Positions 33,601 through 37,019 of a stretch of DNA of 37,019 nucleotides are shown piece by piece. Numbering within the stretch: position 1 is the stretch's first letter; every line of letters begins with the position of its first letter. The translations under genes and the position numbers were made by a program. The notes beneath the pieces are model-generated. The model saw nothing but the letters and a program-made list of their open reading frames with translations. It searched no databases and was not told the DNA's origin. Source of the DNA: an uncultured Lachnospiraceae bacterium (GTDB lineage: Bacteria; Bacillota; Clostridia; Lachnospirales; Lachnospiraceae); assembly GCA_950097145.1 (NCBI GenBank), contig CATNCF010000028.1:1-37019 (forward strand), given 5' to 3'.

Positions 33601-36600
33601 GTAAAATGGAAGGGAATGTATCAATTCCTTACAGTGGAACAAGAAAATCTGCAATCCATGACGAACCTATGATTCTGGCTGTTTCTCCAGCTCCTAACAG
33701 CGGCACAGGCACAGACAAACAGCCAAAGATCAGCGTTACCTATGCAAACGTAAAAGAAGAGGCAGAAGCAAAGCTGAACTTCAACGGCCAGGAAGGGTTG
33801 GCAATGACAGAGGATACTGCTGCTAAAACTTACAACTATACACCAGCAGCAGCTTTGGAAGACGGAAAATATACAGCAGAGGTTATCATTACTAGAAAAG
33901 ATGGCAAGAAGGTTAGCAGAAGCTGGTCCTTCTATGTAGGAGAAGCTGGCTATAAGGCAAAATTCGGTCAGATTCACTCTCATACAGCAGAATATTCTGA
34001 TGGTTCTGGAACATTGGAAAATGCATATGAACATGCAAAAAATAATGCAGATAATATGGATTACCTGATTGTAACAGATCATTCAAACTATTTTGATTCT
34101 ACAGCTACAGCAACCAAGGACAGCATTTATGATGATGCTGCACCATCCATCAACAAAGGAACAGGCAGCTATCCGGAGGCAGATCCTTCCAAGAATCTGA
34201 ATCAGTGGCAGGAAGCAAAAGCAACTGCAGCTTATTATGACAAACAGAGTACAGATTTTGTGGCAGGCTTCGGATATGAGATGACATGGTCTGGCGGCCC
34301 CGGACATATTAACGTATTTAACTCCAAAGGTATTGTTTCCAGAAATAATAATGAGTTGAATAATAAGACAGATAATGCAGGAATGCTGGCATTCTATGAT
34401 TTGGTTGTAGATGCAGACCAGAAGAAGGCTACGTCTACAGGAAATGGAAATATCAGCGCAATGTTCAACCATCCGGGCACAACCTTTGGGTACTTTGACA
34501 GCTTTACTGGTTTAACACCAGAACGCGACAATATTATGAATCTGATTGAGGTAGGAAACGGCGACGGCGCAGTTGGCGGAACCGGTTACTTCCCAAGTTA
34601 TGAATACTATGATATGTGTCTGTCACTGGGCTGGCATGTGGCTCCTACCAATGGACAGGATAACCACAAGGGCGGCTGGGGAAGCATCAGCCCCACAAGA
34701 ACGGTGGCATTAACAGAAACCTTTAGTGAGGATGGAGTTTATGAAGCTATGAATCAGAGGCGGATTTACTCCACAGAAGATCAGAACCTGACCATGATTT
34801 ATACTTTGGATGATCATCCTCAGGGAAGCATTATCGAGAACTATGACAAAGAAACTGTAACCTTAAATGTGAGTCTCAGCGATGAAGACCAGGAAGCTTT
34901 GGGCAAAGTGTATGTAGTTGGTGAAGGCGGAAAGATTTTGAATGAGGCAAATCCAGAAGAAGTTAGCGGCAATACTGCAGATCTTACCATTACTCTGGAT
35001 AACACAAGTGCATACTATTATATTAAAGTAGTTCAGGCAGACGGAGACATCGCAGTTTCTGCACCGATCTGGGTGGCAGAAGCAGGCGCAAGCAAGGTAA
35101 AAGTCAAAGCAGCTATTACTGACGTTGTCAATGCAGACAAGAGCAAACCAGTAGAAAAGAAAGAGACAGTGATTAAGAGCACGCTCACCAATGGAGAGGG
35201 AAGTGCTGTAACACTGGTGAATTATTCTGTAGTGGTTGACGAAAAAGAAGTAAAAGCAGAAACTGTGAACGCTTCTGTGGCTGCTGGAGCTGAATATCAG
35301 CTTGATTGCCCATGGACGCCTGAGAAGTATGGTTCTCATAAGATATCTATAAACTATGTGGTGAAAGCAGGAGACGAACAGTATAATGTGACAGCCAGCA
35401 AAAATGTCCATGTACAGGGTGAGAATTACAATACCATATCTAAGGTCAGCGCTACTAAGGCAGCAGCAGAAGGAGAAGAATTTACCGTAGAAGGTATTCT
35501 GACAGCAAATACTTCTGGATTTGACAAGGATTCTGCATTCTTTGACTGTACTTATGTCCAGGATGAGACAGGCGGTATCAACATCTTCCCGCTTTCCGGC
35601 GATTATCAGGCAGGCCAGAAGGTGCGCGTACATGGTGGAATCACCTATTACTGTGGAGAGATCGAGCTGAATCTTTCTGAGGACTACGGCGGATATGTGG
35701 AAGTTCTTGATGAAACGCCTAAACCTGTGGAGCCTGCAAAAGTAAGCAGCAAGGATGCAATGGATGATAAGAACATTGGTCTGCTGATGCAGGTATCTGG
35801 TACGGTAAGCAGAGTACATGAAGCATCTGGCATTATTGACAGAATTTATGTAAAAGATGAGGCCGGAGATGAAGCATGTGTATATATCAACGGTTACATC
35901 AAGAATTCTAAAACTAAGAGCTCCAAAGAAACAGAGTATCTGTTTGGTGAAAAGGGAACAACTGTCCAGGTTGGAGACAAAGTAACTGCCATCGGTATTG
36001 GTTCCAGAGATATTGATGAACTTGGCGAAGTTCCTGAAGGAGAATATCTGCGCCGTCTGCGCGTCCGCGACAGAGCAGAAATTAATGTCGTAACAGATGA
36101 AATACAAGTAACAGGAGTTCAGTTAAATACCAACGCTCTTTCTCTTAAGGTAGGAGCTACTTCACAATTGACAGCAACAGTATTACCAGCAGGGGCAGAT
36201 AATAGACTCACTTGGACATCATCCAATACAGCAGTGGCAACTGTTACGAATGGTCTGGTCAAAGCAGTGAAAGCCGGAACATCTGTGATTACTGTTAAGA
36301 CTGTAAATGGAAAGACAGCAAGCTGCCAGGTGACTGTAACAGCGCCAGCGCCTACAAAAGTTTCAGTAAAGAGTGTGGGACTGAATAAGACAAAACTGAC
36401 TCTTGGCGTGAAAGAAACCTTTAAATTGACAGCAACCGTGAAACCTTCAAATGCTACGAATAAAAAAGTAACCTGGAAGACCAGCAAGAAGAGTGTGGCT
36501 ACTGTCAAGAATGGCAAGATTACTGCAAAGAAGAAGGGAACCGCTACAATTACCGCAACTGTGGATGGTAAGAAGAAAACATGTAAGGTAACTGTAAAAG

Positions 36601-36848
36601 CAGCGCCTAAGAAGATTCAGAAGCTGAATAAGACAAAGGTTACCATCAAGAGAAAGAAGACCTTTAAAATTAGAGTGACGCTTCCTAAGAACACGGCAAG
36701 CAATAAGATTACGTATTCTGTAAAGAATAAGAAGATTGCTACAGTATCTTCTAAGGGTGTGATTACAGGCAAGAAGAAAGGTAATACAACTGTTACAGTT
36801 AAGACCTTCAATGGTAAGAAGAAGACCATAAAAGTAACTGTAAAATAG
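30612..36848 (+). CDS. Giant secreted PHP-domain protein with Big_2 tail
   Basis: 2078 residues with a Sec signal (MEKKRQRRRLYALLMAFFML..., cleavage near residue 35). Residues ~59-900 hold five related beta-rich modules (about 59-243, 247-393, 419-550, 570-718, 743-902), recognised by recurrent YVIYN starts, YYIxN and YxLxxx-YSAY-like strands; a beta-trefoil-like binding role is possible. Ig-like strands follow (~905-1110). A PHP/CehA-type metallo-hydrolase domain spans ~1117-1410: HSHTAEYSDG (His1122, His1124), VTDHSN (Asp1156, His1157), FNHPG (His1287) and NGQDNHKGGWG (His1352). Then a CARDB-like region (~1490-1600), OB-fold-like stretches (~1603-1830) and three Big_2 domains (~1836-2078) very rich in Lys. 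No LPXTG or SLH motif; the basic tail may bind the wall. AAAGGAG lies 7 nt before ATG 30612. PHP proteins hydrolyse phosphoesters, so extracellular nucleotide or nucleic-acid processing is plausible but unproven. Confidence 0.85.
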   Translation: MEKKRQRRRLYALLMAFFMLVTSVAGNGSLTVQAGTNPDDNTSALAAGDTEAALAVSVDDLKQAAQDGKKIVLYNTGQQSVLTKEAWQYTNKEVNYNVVLSGVATPSDGKMDVPDKAVQLDVTVSPSDGTENAVDNYIFSYTDGGKTYYLTSGETGSNLTFEEQSSQYSLWQLEDAKNNDANLDGLYNIKNANAVYGTGKTPQYLETYTRTVDDVAYKYFTTYSYGSKVTDHGIYQFQFYIVGGAVKPAQPVGYVLYNNANKKAFSANISESNKNYNAGVTLEKNAAGSFDKVKDTEVWKISEENTNGNVEITDYKQNRKLSMGAKFASTPFDDVNTEWKLTKQDDGTYYIDNAGREDNFRLQWRASDDKNTYDYFSAYKGEGDNFKMELVPVTRSQIEDTQEPEPGPEPEDPIVSTKNYVIYNPENKVAFSSVYSGFYATGVAMESTFEKVMETEVWKVNTHESGNVSLSPYAGGENLAMGEQYTSTPLGEKYDKWKLVEQADKTYYIENVGRAGYTLQYQAEKKTYSAYNKIEAGKEGFFKMQLIEVQDSQIEKLPEEPTREPVMEDGAYFIYSKEAKGVMCYILTGGAANKVDAEPTADKKADFGEGDGTGAAVFTFEWQKDTQTYLIKCGSEYLSLDTTNGRTLYRAAQPQKTAKNGSYWIIQKNEEFGGYTIKNSTAKSGSSDVYLEYYPSSGFCAYTVKDAITSIYVFDFLDAAGVANEDGYVGTKPSPKPLPEAGKSYVIYNESGASIVGGPAEVVDGSARTLSAAVTTKGEDGTLSLGNGGFIFELIKEGDYYLLKNKDKYLVTNAKEELYYMTKEEAEAEKDTEYEAGKKFNTDYKWELTPTEDGLGFTIRSATVKWGSSPILVEYFSGGFSGYTFKAGQPEIFTFQFIECEDDHGFGYVLNPKVIFNSLTEANQDIDFDATFTLDDMGKPSDLKAEVTFEDSSKKTYTPAMDEPKEEGEVVKTGKVTVPKEDLVGHTEMTIVVSAVSKMEGNVSIPYSGTRKSAIHDEPMILAVSPAPNSGTGTDKQPKISVTYANVKEEAEAKLNFNGQEGLAMTEDTAAKTYNYTPAAALEDGKYTAEVIITRKDGKKVSRSWSFYVGEAGYKAKFGQIHSHTAEYSDGSGTLENAYEHAKNNADNMDYLIVTDHSNYFDSTATATKDSIYDDAAPSINKGTGSYPEADPSKNLNQWQEAKATAAYYDKQSTDFVAGFGYEMTWSGGPGHINVFNSKGIVSRNNNELNNKTDNAGMLAFYDLVVDADQKKATSTGNGNISAMFNHPGTTFGYFDSFTGLTPERDNIMNLIEVGNGDGAVGGTGYFPSYEYYDMCLSLGWHVAPTNGQDNHKGGWGSISPTRTVALTETFSEDGVYEAMNQRRIYSTEDQNLTMIYTLDDHPQGSIIENYDKETVTLNVSLSDEDQEALGKVYVVGEGGKILNEANPEEVSGNTADLTITLDNTSAYYYIKVVQADGDIAVSAPIWVAEAGASKVKVKAAITDVVNADKSKPVEKKETVIKSTLTNGEGSAVTLVNYSVVVDEKEVKAETVNASVAAGAEYQLDCPWTPEKYGSHKISINYVVKAGDEQYNVTASKNVHVQGENYNTISKVSATKAAAEGEEFTVEGILTANTSGFDKDSAFFDCTYVQDETGGINIFPLSGDYQAGQKVRVHGGITYYCGEIELNLSEDYGGYVEVLDETPKPVEPAKVSSKDAMDDKNIGLLMQVSGTVSRVHEASGIIDRIYVKDEAGDEACVYINGYIKNSKTKSSKETEYLFGEKGTTVQVGDKVTAIGIGSRDIDELGEVPEGEYLRRLRVRDRAEINVVTDEIQVTGVQLNTNALSLKVGATSQLTATVLPAGADNRLTWTSSNTAVATVTNGLVKAVKAGTSVITVKTVNGKTASCQVTVTAPAPTKVSVKSVGLNKTKLTLGVKETFKLTATVKPSNATNKKVTWKTSKKSVATVKNGKITAKKKGTATITATVDGKKKTCKVTVKAAPKKIQKLNKTKVTIKRKKTFKIRVTLPKNTASNKITYSVKNKKIATVSSKGVITGKKKGNTTVTVKTFNGKKKTIKVTVK

Positions 36849-36892
36849 TAAGCCTTAAAACAGAAATAAGAAAGGGAGTACCATTCGTTTGA

Positions 36893-37019
36893 GGTTCTTT
36901 CTGAACTTTGGGTATTGATAGAAAAGGCAGATATAAAAATATCTGCTTTTTCTTTATCCTTATTTTTGGGTATTTATGGTAAAGTTAAGATAAAAAGACG
37001 AAAGAAGATGATCCAATTG
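36893..37019. repeat. Right copy of 127-bp terminal inverted repeat
   Basis: Exact reverse complement of bases 1-127; identity ends at 36892. It begins 44 nt after the surface-protein stop codon and contains that gene's probable terminator. The repeat carries two near-identical TTTGGGTATT segments flanking its hairpin (around 36907 and 36966). Confidence 0.95.
36922..36951 (+). terminator. Terminator within right repeat
   Basis: GCAGATAT (36927-36934) and ATATCTGC (36939-36946) around AAAA, extended by an A-tract and followed by TTTTT. The likely end of the giant surface-protein transcript. Confidence 0.75.

Noticed and set aside
34863-36107. Long antisense open frame (414 codons) inside the surface-protein gene
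   Set aside because: It mirrors the sense gene's codons, lacks a ribosome site and any domain, and its composition (many Cys, Ile, Phe) is that of a shadow frame.

Overview
The window looks like chromosomal DNA of a gut-type anaerobic Clostridium relative, probably Lachnospiraceae. The evidence is protein style and content: [FeFe]-hydrogenase maturation GTPase HydF with its TM1266-type regulator, a lysine riboswitch on dapA, VanR/VanS-like regulators, a NupNOPQ-like nucleoside ABC transporter, and a very large Lys-rich Big_2 surface protein. This is judged by eye; no database search was run. The first and last 127 bases are exact reverse complements (1-127 and 36893-37019). That fits either two inverted copies of a longer repeat (perhaps an insertion-sequence end) or a contig cut at a repeat.

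Region 1 (128 to about 4797) is visibly AT-rich and looks horizontally acquired and decaying. It holds an AgrC-like sensor kinase, an AgrD-like cyclic autoinducer precursor, only the C-terminal half of AgrB, two cytoplasmic proteins I do not recognise, a possible small RNA, and an in-frame chimera of a conjugative-element sigma factor with the tail of a large serine recombinase. Its right edge lies inside a cell-wall amidase gene (4798-5535), which has lost its 5' half.

Region 2 (5536-19378) is ordinary chromosome: a TadZ/MinD-like protein without a normal Walker A motif, cyclophilin, a two-OB-fold SSB-like protein, a shortened CobO-like protein, a small lipoprotein, the lysine-riboswitch-controlled dapA-dapB pair, a dual-sensor c-di-GMP phosphodiesterase, TM1266-hydF, a VanRS-like two-component system, a C39-like peptidase and a HAD phosphatase.

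Region 3 (19472-30493) is a long nucleoside uptake and breakdown operon: nupNOPQ-like transporter, uridine phosphorylase, deoC, cdd, add, deoB, a YczE/YitT-like membrane protein and purine nucleoside phosphorylase. Together they import nucleosides, deaminate them, release the bases and feed (deoxy)ribose-1-phosphate through DeoB and DeoC into central carbon metabolism. The leader carries a purine riboswitch with the guanine-specifying C. Its terminator uses part of the aptamer's own P3 arm, so ligand should turn the operon ON. Guanine riboswitches are usually OFF switches, and this is the most interesting signal in the window.

Region 4 (30500-36951) is one gene for a 2078-residue secreted protein: five related N-terminal beta-rich modules, a PHP metallo-phosphoesterase-like domain, an OB-fold-like region and three Big_2 domains. 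Its position suggests, but does not prove, that it releases nucleosides outside the cell for the operon before it.
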